57,478 nt of DNA, from assembly GCA_028697725.1 (NCBI GenBank), contig JAQVEG010000004.1, positions 43,500 through 100,977 on the forward strand, given 5' to 3'. The translations under genes and the position numbers were made by a program. Numbering within the stretch: position 1 is the stretch's first letter; every line of letters starts with the position of its first letter. The notes beneath the pieces are model-generated. The model did not search any database. It saw only the letters and a program-made list of their open reading frames with translations, and was not told the DNA's origin. Of this stretch, positions 34,450-44,705 are shown piece by piece. The DNA comes from Anaerostipes sp. (GTDB taxonomy: Bacteria; Bacillota; Clostridia; Lachnospirales; Lachnospiraceae).

Positions 34450-35161
34450 TATTTTTTTCCTCTCGTTCTAATAAGTCAATTCTATTGATGCTAACTGCTC
34501 CTACTATGATGCAAAAAATAATGATAATACCACAGCCTTTTACACATGCCGTCATAGAATTTCGTAATAACATCATAGAATTCACTAGCGCTAAAGGACT
34601 GTTGGTAGATAGCCCACCTACCACCCATATGCTCATTACTATAAAGGCTATGATATAATTCAAATATAGTACCAGAAGCTGATAGCAAACATAAATTGTC
34701 CACATACTAAATATCGTTACAATTGACGCTTTTCCAAGTACATTTATATTTAAATGCAGCCATTGATTTGCGACCACATGGATGAGAAACTGAAACATTC
34801 CAATGACAATGGCTGCAATTCCACCTGTTATTATTTTACTAAACCACAGACTTGTTCTTTTTTTTACTTTAGTCATAATATGTTGTGTTCCTTCAAACAA
34901 ATCAAAGCTTAAAAAATCATAAAAAACAACCAACAATCCAAACAGAAGAAACAACCATCCATATGGTAACAACAAAGGATTACCTAGGAAATGCTCCTGT
35001 GTCATTCCCATTATATTTTCAATAAAAATGTCTTTTTTGTCAGCAAACACAATTAATATGTCAAATAAACTAGTTAATCCAAAAAAAATCAATGATTTTT
35101 TCCAATAGATTCTTCTCATTAGAATCAAATCCCTCTTGATTAATATTGTAATTTCTCTCAT
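34442..35161 (-). CDS. ABC exporter permease C of island
   Basis: 239 residues with about six membrane segments (for example ILLPYGWLFLLFGLLVVFYDF-like and TIFSMWTIYVCYQLLVLYL stretches) and a charged N-terminus. No family beyond a generic exporter permease is recognised. It is 1 bp from permease B and overlaps the ATPase gene, so all form one operon. Confidence 0.75.
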   Translation of the reverse strand: MREITILIKRDLILMRRIYWKKSLIFFGLTSLFDILIVFADKKDIFIENIMGMTQEHFLGNPLLLPYGWLFLLFGLLVVFYDFLSFDLFEGTQHIMTKVKKRTSLWFSKIITGGIAAIVIGMFQFLIHVVANQWLHLNINVLGKASIVTIFSMWTIYVCYQLLVLYLNYIIAFIVMSIWVVGGLSTNSPLALVNSMMLLRNSMTACVKGCGIIIIFCIIVGAVSINRIDLLEREEKNNG

Positions 35162-35162
35162 C

Positions 35163-35849
35163 CTATATCTCCCCCAAGAGTTCTATCTTATTTATCTTCC
35201 GTCCCAAAACCATGAAAAGCATAGCTAAAATCACAAATATAAATATTCCATTACTCCATAAATTTCCCCCTGTTGTATCATAATATAAACGTGTCTGCAG
35301 GATAGAGATTCCTCCATAAAAATAACATGCATATTCAAATGCTGGAATTAGTAGAATTATAATTGAAATAATGTTATTTAAAATTCCCATACATCTTCCA
35401 ATACAATAAATCAAACCATTTAAAACAAACAAAAGAAACGTAATGAAAAAATAAATCCCATATGCAATCAAACCTATCCTGTCCTCTTGAAACCTAAATA
35501 TGATACCTGATCCAATGGCCAATAAGATATAAATTGTCGTTAAAACAAGTGAAATGCAAATCACACCAGAAAATATTATCTTCTTTCTATCTTTACATTT
35601 TAATTTTATGATAATGCTTGGATTCAAGAAATACTTTATATAACCATTGATTATAACTAAAAAAACAGGAAGTAATGTCACACACCATGACTGCCATGAT
35701 AGATAATAGTTCCAACAGATACCCTCTGACACTTCCATCCATGGTTGCCATCGAACAATTCCCAACGCCATATATATCATCACAAAAAAAGTTTTCCATG
35801 TTCTGAAACATACTTTTAAAATTGGATTTATGTAATTAGTAAATTTCAT
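35163..35849 (-). CDS. ABC exporter permease B of island
   Basis: 228 residues with six hydrophobic segments. The N-terminal part (YINPILKVCFRTWKTFFVMIYMA) starts cytoplasmic. It overlaps permease A by 14 bp. The sequence is not obviously homologous to permeases A and C, making a three-permease transporter of the LanFEG-like style possible. Substrate unknown. Confidence 0.72.
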   Translation of the reverse strand: MKFTNYINPILKVCFRTWKTFFVMIYMALGIVRWQPWMEVSEGICWNYYLSWQSWCVTLLPVFLVIINGYIKYFLNPSIIIKLKCKDRKKIIFSGVICISLVLTTIYILLAIGSGIIFRFQEDRIGLIAYGIYFFITFLLFVLNGLIYCIGRCMGILNNIISIIILLIPAFEYACYFYGGISILQTRLYYDTTGGNLWSNGIFIFVILAMLFMVLGRKINKIELLGEI

Positions 35850-36639
35850 TTCGTATCACGCTCCATACATAAACACATATAGGCACCAGAATTCCTATTA
35901 TCAAAAAGCAAAGTAAAAACCTAGGGTTCACTCCTCCATCAACTTGTATACAAAAACTAGTTGGACAATATCTTCTACCTCCGTTTTGAACTATGGTACA
36001 AATAACCGTCTCATAAATATAACAAGCCAAAAAAGGCAACATCCATATCATAAAATATTTCTTAATATAAAAACTAAGCACCAATGCAATGGATGCAAAT
36101 ATTCCAGCAACTAAAAAACCAATCACAACATAAATCATCATATGAAGAAATGGATGTTCATAGTATAAAACAGGAAACAACGTCTGATTTCCATATAACG
36201 TTACATTGTTGGTTTCCTCCAATAAAAACTGAATTTTCCGATCTGGTAATATCAAAAAACATAGATATATATTAAATAAAATTGGCAAGATAAATACAAG
36301 TCCACCTATGAAAAAATTATAGATATATAGGCAAAGAAAGTAACTTCTCTTACTCCCTTTACTGGTGACAATACTAAAATAGTTCCGATTTGAATCTTCT
36401 CGATATATATGTGATATTGCCATTGATGCTAAGATTGGCATTAGCATAAATAAAAGAGACGTAAAAACAGAGGGGGAAAAACTCTCAATCCATTTTGTAT
36501 AGGGTGAATGATGATATGATTTATCAACGAACGGTAATACATCTTTCCATATATGACACACCGATATCAGCATTCCAGTAAACAATGCAATATAAATTGT
36601 CTTTTGACGAAGAAGTCGTCTATTAAAATATTGAATCAT
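35836..36639 (-). CDS. ABC exporter permease A of island
   Basis: 267 residues with six membrane segments and a short extracytoplasmic loop after the first (KSYHHSPYTKWIESFSP). FLLMLMPILASMAISHIYREDSNRN-like stretch resembles the ABC-2 permease turn between the second and third segments. First gene of the operon A-B-C-ATPase-anchored protein; ribosome site AGAGGAAA. Its promoter is copy 1 of the duplicated 63-bp module. Confidence 0.72.
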   Translation of the reverse strand: MIQYFNRRLLRQKTIYIALFTGMLISVCHIWKDVLPFVDKSYHHSPYTKWIESFSPSVFTSLLFMLMPILASMAISHIYREDSNRNYFSIVTSKGSKRSYFLCLYIYNFFIGGLVFILPILFNIYLCFLILPDRKIQFLLEETNNVTLYGNQTLFPVLYYEHPFLHMMIYVVIGFLVAGIFASIALVLSFYIKKYFMIWMLPFLACYIYETVICTIVQNGGRRYCPTSFCIQVDGGVNPRFLLCFLIIGILVPICVYVWSVIRNEIY

Positions 36640-36652
36640 ATTATTTCCTCTC

Positions 36653-36715
36653 TAGTTTCATCGACGGATTTCTTACCAATTATACATCTATTTACATTTT
36701 TGTAAACATCTTTTT
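36653..36715 (-). repeat. Duplicated promoter module, copy 1
   Basis: 63 bp, 55 identical to copy 2 at 37830-37892. On the minus strand it carries TTTACA (36706-36701), 16-bp spacer and TATAAT (36684-36679), then a conserved GTCGATGAAACTA just beyond the start point. TTTACA-AAAA-TGTAAA around the -35 is a perfect dyad with the TACA/TGTA half-sites used by BlaI-type repressors. The -35 lies inside the 3' end of the VanZ-like gene. Confidence 0.85.
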
Positions 36716-37264
36716 GTTTGTATTCTTTGATTTAGTAATACGCAGATATTGTCTGTATATAACATAGCCAATTGCTCCACCGATAGTGTTTAAAATCACA
36801 TCATCAATATCAACAGAACGATAGAAAACACCTAGCATCAACCCCAAAACACCTTGCAAACCTTCGATTAATACACTGAATGCTACTGTATACTTTAATG
36901 CTCTCTTCCATGAATCAATCTGAAAAAAGCAACATAAGATAAACATCACAATAACAAATAATGCTATGTTTCCGATACATTGATGTATAAATCCTATTTT
37001 CATACCATGCAATAATTCATATACATAATTTTGAATTGAATGAAATGGTATAAAATTGCTTGTGTATGAAAATTTCACTTCTTCTGCTCCAAGAGGTACT
37101 GGAAAAAGTGTTACTGTAAGCAATCCTCCTACAAGACAAAAACATATTATATTTTCAAATAAACTCTTTAACATCCACTTATATTTTAGTTGCAACAATG
37201 CAAGCGTAATTATGCTAAATACTCCAAAAAATACAACTGCAAAAACCATATTAATATATGACAT
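36692..37264 (-). CDS. VanZ-like membrane protein
   Basis: 190 residues with five membrane segments and the VanZ pattern: TLFPVPLG after segment two, SNFIPFHSIQNYV, FSVLIEGLQGVLGLMLGVFYRSVDIDDVILNTIGGAIGYV. VanZ confers low-level teicoplanin resistance in vancomycin clusters; most homologues have no known role. It lies 18 bp after a secreted-protein gene and shares its transcript. The last 24 bases form part of the promoter of the next operon. Confidence 0.9.
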   Translation of the reverse strand: MSYINMVFAVVFFGVFSIITLALLQLKYKWMLKSLFENIICFCLVGGLLTVTLFPVPLGAEEVKFSYTSNFIPFHSIQNYVYELLHGMKIGFIHQCIGNIALFVIVMFILCCFFQIDSWKRALKYTVAFSVLIEGLQGVLGLMLGVFYRSVDIDDVILNTIGGAIGYVIYRQYLRITKSKNTNKKMFTKM

Positions 37265-37282
37265 TTCAAATCCTCCATTCTA

Positions 37283-37765
37283 TTATTTCAAATATCCCGA
37301 ACCTATAACATGCTTTATTTTTTTGCTATTTTTTGCCTTTCGGATTCTACAACTGTATCCTCCCTTTGGTAATTTTATTGTCTGCGTATAACTTCCTTTT
37401 GCATTAAACTCAAGAATTGCTTTTTCTTTACCGCCAAAAAGCTTTCTTTCATATATTATAAAATAAATCTTCTTTTCACCACCAGAATTTGTTGTATTTA
37501 AATGAATACTAATTTTTGAAGCCTTATCCAGATTAATATTTGAACTAACATTAACATAATTCTTAAAATCATATACAAAAGAATATTTCTTCCCTCCATT
37601 CTCAGTTACTCCATATGGCATAATATCTGATGCTTCATCTGTTCTCAAACTTTCATTAATCTCATATTTTGACTGTTCACTTCTTTCCTGCACCTCTGCA
37701 TAACAAGGAATAATTGAATTCATTCCTAACATTAACATTGCCAAAACACTTACTACTTTACGCAT
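37283..37765 (-). CDS. Small secreted protein, unknown
   Basis: 160 residues. A signal peptide (RKVVSVLAMLMLGMNSIIPCYA) is likely cleaved after CYA. The mature part starts with a charged linker and then a single beta-rich domain (KYSFVYDFKNYVNVSSNINL, KISIHLNTTNSGG, KIYFIIYERKLFGG, TQTIKLPKGGYSCRIRKAKNS). This looks like a carbohydrate-binding or pre-peptidase-type beta-sandwich, but no family is recognised. The ATG at 37765 follows AAGGAG; an earlier in-frame ATG at 37786 lacks a site. Expressed from copy 2 of the duplicated promoter. Confidence 0.75.
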   Translation of the reverse strand: MRKVVSVLAMLMLGMNSIIPCYAEVQERSEQSKYEINESLRTDEASDIMPYGVTENGGKKYSFVYDFKNYVNVSSNINLDKASKISIHLNTTNSGGEKKIYFIIYERKLFGGKEKAILEFNAKGSYTQTIKLPKGGYSCRIRKAKNSKKIKHVIGSGYLK

Positions 37766-37829
37766 TATTCTTCTCCTTATTCTCATATAATAAAAAATTT
37801 AAATAACATTTACTATCACGAAAGCCCTA

Positions 37830-37892
37830 TAGTTTCATCGACTACTTTCATACTAATTATACATCTATTAACATTTTTGTCAATATCTTTTT
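37830..37892 (-). repeat. Duplicated promoter module, copy 2
   Basis: Partner of 36653-36715 (8 mismatches in 63 bp). Minus strand TTGACA (37883-37878), 16-bp spacer, TATAAT (37861-37856), then the same GTCGATGAAACTA. Drives the secreted-protein/VanZ unit. The dyad around the -35 is weaker here (GACA-AAAA-TGTT). Confidence 0.85.
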
Positions 37893-37950
37893 ACTGATTC
37901 AGTATTTTTTCATTATATCAACTTTTAATACTTTATTTTGTAAAATATTG

Positions 37951-37978
37951 TTGTGTTTTGCTCCTATTTTGATATAAT
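37951..37978 (+). promoter_or_regulatory. Promoter of the BlaI/M56 operon
   Basis: TTGTGT (37951-37956), 16-bp spacer, TATAAT (37973-37978), then AGGAAGGAGG before the ATG at 38008. An ATTTT-GT-AAAAT dyad lies just upstream (37934-37945 region). Confidence 0.6.
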
Positions 37979-38007
37979 AGTAATAAATTAACAGGAAGGA
38001 GGTCACT

Positions 38008-38394
38008 ATGAAGCATAAAAAATTAACAAAGCGACAATTAGATATTATGAAAATCTTTTGGAATTCAGAAGAGTCATTGACTGCCTCTGATGTAGAACAT
38101 ATTGATTCATCTTTAAACATTAATACAATACGTACTTCCATCCAAACATTGCTTAAGAATAGGTACATTGAAACAGCTGATGTAGTATACAGTGGAACTG
38201 TTCTCGCAAGATCATATAAGCCTTTAATCAGTGCCGAAGAATATATCCAAGATACTTTTTCTGGATTTAAGAAACAGTTTTCTTCTCAGGCATACCTTGC
38301 ACATATGATTGATGAAACACCTGACTTAGATGCTATTAAAGAACTAGAAGCACGAATCAAAAAGCGAAGAAAAGAGTTAGAGGAGGAACTTTAA
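38008..38394 (+). CDS. BlaI/MecI/CopY-family repressor
   Basis: 128 residues. Winged helix: KLTKRQLDIMKIFWNSEESL, then NINTIRTSIQTLLKNRYIE and a C-terminal dimerisation helix pair ending in lysine/glutamate-rich sequence. Such repressors bind TACA/TGTA dyads and are removed by proteolysis when the linked M56 sensor fires. The stop overlaps the start of that sensor gene (TAATG). Natural targets are its own operon and possibly the duplicated promoters of the island. Confidence 0.9.
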   Translation: MKHKKLTKRQLDIMKIFWNSEESLTASDVEHIDSSLNINTIRTSIQTLLKNRYIETADVVYSGTVLARSYKPLISAEEYIQDTFSGFKKQFSSQAYLAHMIDETPDLDAIKELEARIKKRRKELEEEL

Positions 38395-39539
38395 TGAGTC
38401 AACCATCTTACGGATCTGTATTAACTTGTATTGTATTCGGAAGTATTTTGATGCTCTATCTTATACTTGTATCAAAGCGGAAAAATTTTATTTTGGGGCT
38501 TGGTCCAAAATGTATCATTATTAGTATGATGTTTGTAATTATAAGGATGTTTTTTCCTTTTAATTTTATTTTCACATACAATATATATTCAAAAAAATAT
38601 TTAGCATTGTTTTTTGATTTCCTCCGAACTAAAGTTATCAAATCTTATGACATTATGGATATTTTACTTTTGATTTTTATTATTGGTACCACGGTCTCCC
38701 TTATATTGTTTTTGCAAAAACAATATAAATTTTATCACTTGATTCGTATGTACCCTTATAGCAATTCTAGTGAAATTCAAAATATCATATATAGTATGCA
38801 ACTAAAAAGAAAAATAAAATGCGATATAAAGGTAATACAATTGAATCAGATTCAAAGTCCTTGTATCACAGGGCTTATAAATCCAATCATTATATTACCA
38901 TGCATTGATTTTACAGACGAAGAGTTACAATATATTTTTAATCATGAATTGGAGCATTACTATCACCACGATTTATGGTTTAAATTGATATGTGAACTTA
39001 TGCTATGTTTTTACTGGTGGCATCCTTTAGCACATCAACTAAAAAAGCAGTTAAATGCAACCCTTGAATTTTCCAATGATTTTGTTCTCGCCTCAGATAT
39101 GGATGAAAAAAAACGTTTATGTTACATTGAGTGTTTAATTAAAATTGCAAGGTACACCCCTGTTAATTCTTGTACTTCAGCAATTTACTTTAGTTCTACC
39201 CCTTCTTCTGTTTTAACACAGCGAGCAAATTTTATTCTTGATCAACAAAAAACTTCACGAAACAAACTTTTCCATTATACAAATGTTTGTATTATTGCTA
39301 GTTTGATATTCGTATCATTATTCTTTGTGTTTGAGCCAGAGTACCCTATTCCTCCCGAAATAGAGAATACAACCGTTGCTCTTGAAAAGAATAAAACTTT
39401 TTTTGTCAAACATAATAATGTTTACATGACATATTATAATGGAAAGGCAATGGGTACACTGAAACATATAGATGACTTTAAAGGTTATCGAATTTATACA
39501 TCTTTGACGGAGGCAAAAAAACATGAAAAATTTAAATAA
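38394..39539 (+). CDS. M56 (BlaR1-like) membrane protease without penicillin-binding domain
   Basis: 381 residues. Four membrane segments (three N-terminal, one near residues 300-320) and the zinc motif NHELEHYYHHD (HExEH) followed by FYWWHPLAHQL are the BlaR1/MecR1 protease. The C-terminal outside part after the last membrane segment is only about 70 residues (PEIENTTVALEKNKTFFVKH), so the beta-lactam-acylated sensor domain is missing. It must sense something else, perhaps a small ligand or the co-encoded peptide. Overlaps the next gene by 17 bp. Confidence 0.88.
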   Translation: MSQPSYGSVLTCIVFGSILMLYLILVSKRKNFILGLGPKCIIISMMFVIIRMFFPFNFIFTYNIYSKKYLALFFDFLRTKVIKSYDIMDILLLIFIIGTTVSLILFLQKQYKFYHLIRMYPYSNSSEIQNIIYSMQLKRKIKCDIKVIQLNQIQSPCITGLINPIIILPCIDFTDEELQYIFNHELEHYYHHDLWFKLICELMLCFYWWHPLAHQLKKQLNATLEFSNDFVLASDMDEKKRLCYIECLIKIARYTPVNSCTSAIYFSSTPSSVLTQRANFILDQQKTSRNKLFHYTNVCIIASLIFVSLFFVFEPEYPIPPEIENTTVALEKNKTFFVKHNNVYMTYYNGKAMGTLKHIDDFKGYRIYTSLTEAKKHEKFK

Positions 39540-39777
39540 ATCCATGATTCTTTTATTCATCTTACTATTATCACTTACTTTAAATCCTAGTACATATATG
39601 ATTTACGCATCTGATACCCTTTCAACATCAGATATAATAATCGAAGAATCAGATACAGACATTACCTTGTATTCTACAAAAATAGTGTGGAGATATAAAG
39701 CAATAAATGGAAAAATCTACAAGAGAAAATATGATACTTCAAAGAAAAAATGGATTGGAAAATGGATTCCTGCTTAA
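39523..39777 (+). CDS. Small secreted basic peptide, unknown
   Basis: 84 residues. The signal peptide (SMILLFILLLSLTLNPSTYMIYA) should be cut after IYA, leaving about 55 residues. The mature N-terminal half is acidic and the C-terminal half basic and tryptophan-rich (TKIVWRYKAINGKIYKRKYD, KKKWIGKWIPA). It starts inside the M56 gene behind GGAGG. It has no cysteines. It could be a peptide signal for the sensor, an antimicrobial-like peptide, or a cell-wall binder. None of these is proven. Confidence 0.75.
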   Translation: MKNLNKSMILLFILLLSLTLNPSTYMIYASDTLSTSDIIIEESDTDITLYSTKIVWRYKAINGKIYKRKYDTSKKKWIGKWIPA

Positions 39778-39787
39778 AAATTTATAC

Positions 39788-39832
39788 AAAAAAAGACGAA
39801 ACAATCAAAATTCAATTGTTTCGTCTTTTTTT
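39788..39832. terminator. Strong bidirectional terminator, island/dnaJ boundary
   Basis: 18-bp perfect stem AAAAAAAGACGAAACAAT / ATTGTTTCGTCTTTTTTT around a 9-base loop, serving the rightward peptide operon and the leftward dnaJ; the dnaJ stop overlaps it. Confidence 0.93.
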
Positions 39833-40982
39833 ATTTTTCCCAAAAATGTTTATGTTCTTTCTGATCAGAAGATGCTTTTACTTCTCCCATTGCTTCTTGG
39901 AATTTCTTTAATGCTTCTTTTTGTTCACTATTCAAACGTTCCGGCACTTCTACTACCAAGGTAACATAATGATCTCCACGAACGTTCTTATTTCTTACAC
40001 TTGGAACACCTTTTCCTTTCAGACGTACTCTCGTATCTGTCTGTGTTCCCGGCTTAATTGTATAGTCTTGTGGTCCATCTACAGTCTGGATTTTCACAAC
40101 AGCACCTAATGCCGCCTGAGTAAATGAGATGGCTTCTGTTGAGAAAATATCATAATCTTGACGCTGGAATTTAGGATGACGATCCACAGAAACAACAACC
40201 AATAAGTCTCCTCTTGGTCCTCCGTTGGTTCCTGGTTCTCCCTTTCCACGAATTCGGATGCTTTGTCCGTTATCAATACCTGCTGGCACTGTAACTTCAA
40301 TTGTCTTACGTTCACTGGTATAACCAGTTCCTTGACAATCTGGACATCTTTCTTTAATTATTTTACCAGTTCCTTGACAATCTGGACATGTTTGAACATT
40401 TCTTACCGTTCCAAACATAGACTGCTGTGTAAATACAACCTGACCTTTTCCACCACATTTTGGACATGTAGTTGGACTTGTTCCAGCTTTCGCACCTGTT
40501 CCATGACAGCTTTTACATTCCTCTTTTAGAGAAATCTCAATCTTCTTTGAAGTACCAAAAACAGCTTCTTCAAATGTAACATGAATTCTAGCTCTCACAT
40601 GAGCACCTTGGGTTGGTCTATTTTGCTGTGCCTGTCTGCTGTGACCACCACCGCCAAACATTCCACCAAAAAGATCGCCGAAAATATCACCCATGTCACC
40701 GCCACCGAAGTCAAATCCTCCGAAGCCGCCGCCACCGTATCCGCCTGCTCCTTGCTCAAATGCAGCATGACCAAATTGGTCATACTGCGATTTCTTTTCA
40801 GGATCACTTAGGACTTCGTAAGCTTCTGAAGCTTCTTTAAACTTTGCTTCGGCTTCTTTGTCTCCAGGATTCGTGTCAGGATGATACTTCTTAGCAACTT
40901 TTCGGTAGGCTTTTTTTATTTCTGATTCTGAAGCATTTCGCTCAATGCCTAACACTTCATAATAATCTCTTTTATCTGCCAT
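39831..40982 (-). CDS. dnaJ: Chaperone DnaJ
   Basis: 383 residues, usual length. J-domain with HPD ([10 protein letters not shown]), a glycine/phenylalanine region, then four CxxCxGxG zinc repeats ([24 protein letters not shown] twice) and C-terminal substrate domains. It stimulates DnaK ATPase and delivers clients. Last gene of hrcA-grpE-dnaK-dnaJ, 22 bp after dnaK. Confidence 0.98.
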   Translation of the reverse strand: MADKRDYYEVLGIERNASESEIKKAYRKVAKKYHPDTNPGDKEAEAKFKEASEAYEVLSDPEKKSQYDQFGHAAFEQGAGGYGGGGFGGFDFGGGDMGDIFGDLFGGMFGGGGHSRQAQQNRPTQGAHVRARIHVTFEEAVFGTSKKIEISLKEECKSCHGTGAKAGTSPTTCPKCGGKGQVVFTQQSMFGTVRNVQTCPDCQGTGKIIKERCPDCQGTGYTSERKTIEVTVPAGIDNGQSIRIRGKGEPGTNGGPRGDLLVVVSVDRHPKFQRQDYDIFSTEAISFTQAALGAVVKIQTVDGPQDYTIKPGTQTDTRVRLKGKGVPSVRNKNVRGDHYVTLVVEVPERLNSEQKEALKKFQEAMGEVKASSDQKEHKHFWEK

Positions 40983-41004
40983 ATTCGTCTACCTTCTTTT
41001 TATC

Positions 41005-42882
<1,878 letters not shown>

Positions 42883-42937
42883 CTAAAAAATCTATTTCTT
42901 AATATTTATAACAGTATGTGTTTACTCATTGCAATTA

Positions 42938-43501
42938 TCAATTTGCAACTTTCACCATGCTATGTCTTAACACGTTTTCCTTGTACATATATCCTTTTTG
43001 CATTTCCTCTGCAACGATATTCTCTCCAAGGTCTTCATCTTCTATATGCATCACTGCATTGTGAAGATTAGCATCAAATTCTTTTCCTGTGGCATCCATA
43101 GCTGCCACTCCTAATTCCTCCATGGTTCCCATAAGCTGCTTGTAAATCTGTTCAATTCCTTGTACAAACGCACCGTCTTTTTCTTCTGGTGCAACAGCTC
43201 CTAACCCACGTTCAAAATTATCAATCACTGGAAGTAACTTCTCAAGCACTCCCATGGCACCTAAATCATATCTTTGAGTTGCCTCTTTTGCTGTTCTCTT
43301 TCTGGCATTATCAAATTCTGCCATAAGTCTTTGATATTTGTCCTTTAAGTCAGCAATCTCTTTTTCCTTTTCTTTCACAACATCTTCCAATGTCTCTTCT
43401 GTAGTTTCAGCTTCATCTGTAGATTCTGCTACTACATCTTCTACGTCCTTTGAATCTACCTTTTCTTCTTCAAGAATCTCTTCTTGTTTTTCTTTACTCA
43501 T
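42938..43501 (-). CDS. grpE: Nucleotide exchange factor GrpE
   Basis: 187 residues. An acidic N-terminal region, a long coiled coil (DVVKEKEKEIADLKDKYQRL, FDNARKRTAKE), then the beta domain (DANLHNAVMHIEDEDLGENIV, GYMYKENVLRHSMVKVAN). Releases ADP from DnaK. Second gene of the operon, 15 bp after hrcA. Confidence 0.97.
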   Translation of the reverse strand: MSKEKQEEILEEEKVDSKDVEDVVAESTDEAETTEETLEDVVKEKEKEIADLKDKYQRLMAEFDNARKRTAKEATQRYDLGAMGVLEKLLPVIDNFERGLGAVAPEEKDGAFVQGIEQIYKQLMGTMEELGVAAMDATGKEFDANLHNAVMHIEDEDLGENIVAEEMQKGYMYKENVLRHSMVKVAN

Positions 43502-43516
43502 TCTGCTATATCCTTT

Positions 43517-44542
43517 CTATGTTTTTTTACGAAAGATTTCATCGAGTTCACCAGTTAAATTCTCAAGTGCTTTGACTACTTTCTTGTAATTCATTCTCTT
43601 TGGTCCAATAATACCAACGGTACCTTTCCCACCTTCTTCAAGTTCATAAGTGGCAGTTACCACACTACAATCTTTCATATTCTTTACTGGAGATTCTTCT
43701 CCAATATAAACCTGAATACCATTGTGTGTATGTTGTGAAGACTGATCTACCAGTTTCACTAATGACTTCTTCTCCACTAAAGTGTCTAACAAGTCAGTAA
43801 CCGCTTCAATATCTCCAAGTTCTGGATACTTTAGAATGTTCGATGTTCCACCAGTATAAATCTCTAACTGGTCTGCATCATGGATTACCTTGGCAATCTC
43901 TTCTAAAATACGTTGTAAAATCTCACTGTGAATTCCAGCTTGATCACGCATGGTCTGTATTAAATCTAAATTAATATCTTTTAATGTAAGACCCTGCAGA
44001 AATGTATTCAGCAGCATGTTCATCTTCAAGAGTTCATCATTGCCTAATACCTTGTCAACTTCTATCATCTTGTTATTTACAACATTGTTGTCTGCAACAA
44101 TAATCGCAAGCAAATTATTCTCGTCTACTTGTGTAATCTGAACAAATTTCAACTTGGTATTATTGTTCTGCGGTGATGAAACCATGGTCGCATAGTTAGT
44201 ATTCGATGCCAATACATTGGCTACTTGCTTTAAGAGAACTTCCATCTTATCTACTTTTTGAATGAGATGTTCATGTTCCTCATGCTCTTCTTCTCTTAAC
44301 TGCATTACTTGATCCACATAAAACCGATATCCCATATCCGAAGGAATTCGTCCGGCTGAAGTATGTGGCTGAAGTAAATAACCCAGCTCCTCCAAATCCG
44401 CCATCTCGTTTCTTATGGTTGCAGAACTAAGTTCTAACCCTGGAAGCTTAGATACCGTTCTTGAACCAACTGGTTCTCCAGTTTCTAAGTAATTCGAGAT
44501 AATCGCTTTTAATATTAACTTTTTACGATCATTTAAATCCAT
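43517..44542 (-). CDS. hrcA: Heat-shock repressor HrcA
   Basis: 341 residues. Winged helix with SRTVSKLPGLELSSATIRNE and EELGYLLQPHTSAGRIPSDMGYRFYVD, then the GAF-like domain and C-terminal EEGGKGTVGIIGPKRMNYKKV. Represses class I heat-shock genes through CIRCE; here CIRCE lies 15 bp upstream of its start codon, so the operon is autoregulated. Confidence 0.98.
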   Translation of the reverse strand: MDLNDRKKLILKAIISNYLETGEPVGSRTVSKLPGLELSSATIRNEMADLEELGYLLQPHTSAGRIPSDMGYRFYVDQVMQLREEEHEEHEHLIQKVDKMEVLLKQVANVLASNTNYATMVSSPQNNNTKLKFVQITQVDENNLLAIIVADNNVVNNKMIEVDKVLGNDELLKMNMLLNTFLQGLTLKDINLDLIQTMRDQAGIHSEILQRILEEIAKVIHDADQLEIYTGGTSNILKYPELGDIEAVTDLLDTLVEKKSLVKLVDQSSQHTHNGIQVYIGEESPVKNMKDCSVVTATYELEEGGKGTVGIIGPKRMNYKKVVKALENLTGELDEIFRKKT

Positions 44543-44557
44543 AGTTTCCTCCCATTA

Positions 44558-44584
44558 TTAGCACTCGAACTAATTGAGTGCTAA
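44558..44584. promoter_or_regulatory. CIRCE operator
   Basis: TTAGCACTC-N9-GAGTGCTAA, a perfect match to the class I heat-shock operator, located between the promoter (TTGACA at 44625-44620, TAACTT at 44602-44597, 17-bp spacer) and the hrcA start codon. Confidence 0.98.
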
Positions 44585-44596
44585 CATCTATAACTT

Positions 44597-44625
44597 AAGT
44601 TATCACTTTTACCTCTCACTGTCAA
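44597..44625 (-). promoter_or_regulatory. hrcA operon promoter
   Basis: Minus strand TTGACA, 17 bp, TAACTT. The -35 is perfect and the -10 weak; CIRCE follows 12 bp downstream. Confidence 0.7.
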
Positions 44626-44705
44626 CATTTTCTGCCTAATTTTTTATAAAAAATATATAAATATTTTTATAGTTCTTTCATATATTAAAGAAAAGGAGGA
44701 TGCCT

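Noticed and set aside
37919-37960. BlaI operator at the repressor's own promoter
   Set aside because: Only single TACA/TGTA half-sites and a short ATTTT/AAAAT dyad are seen; no convincing full operator, so not called.
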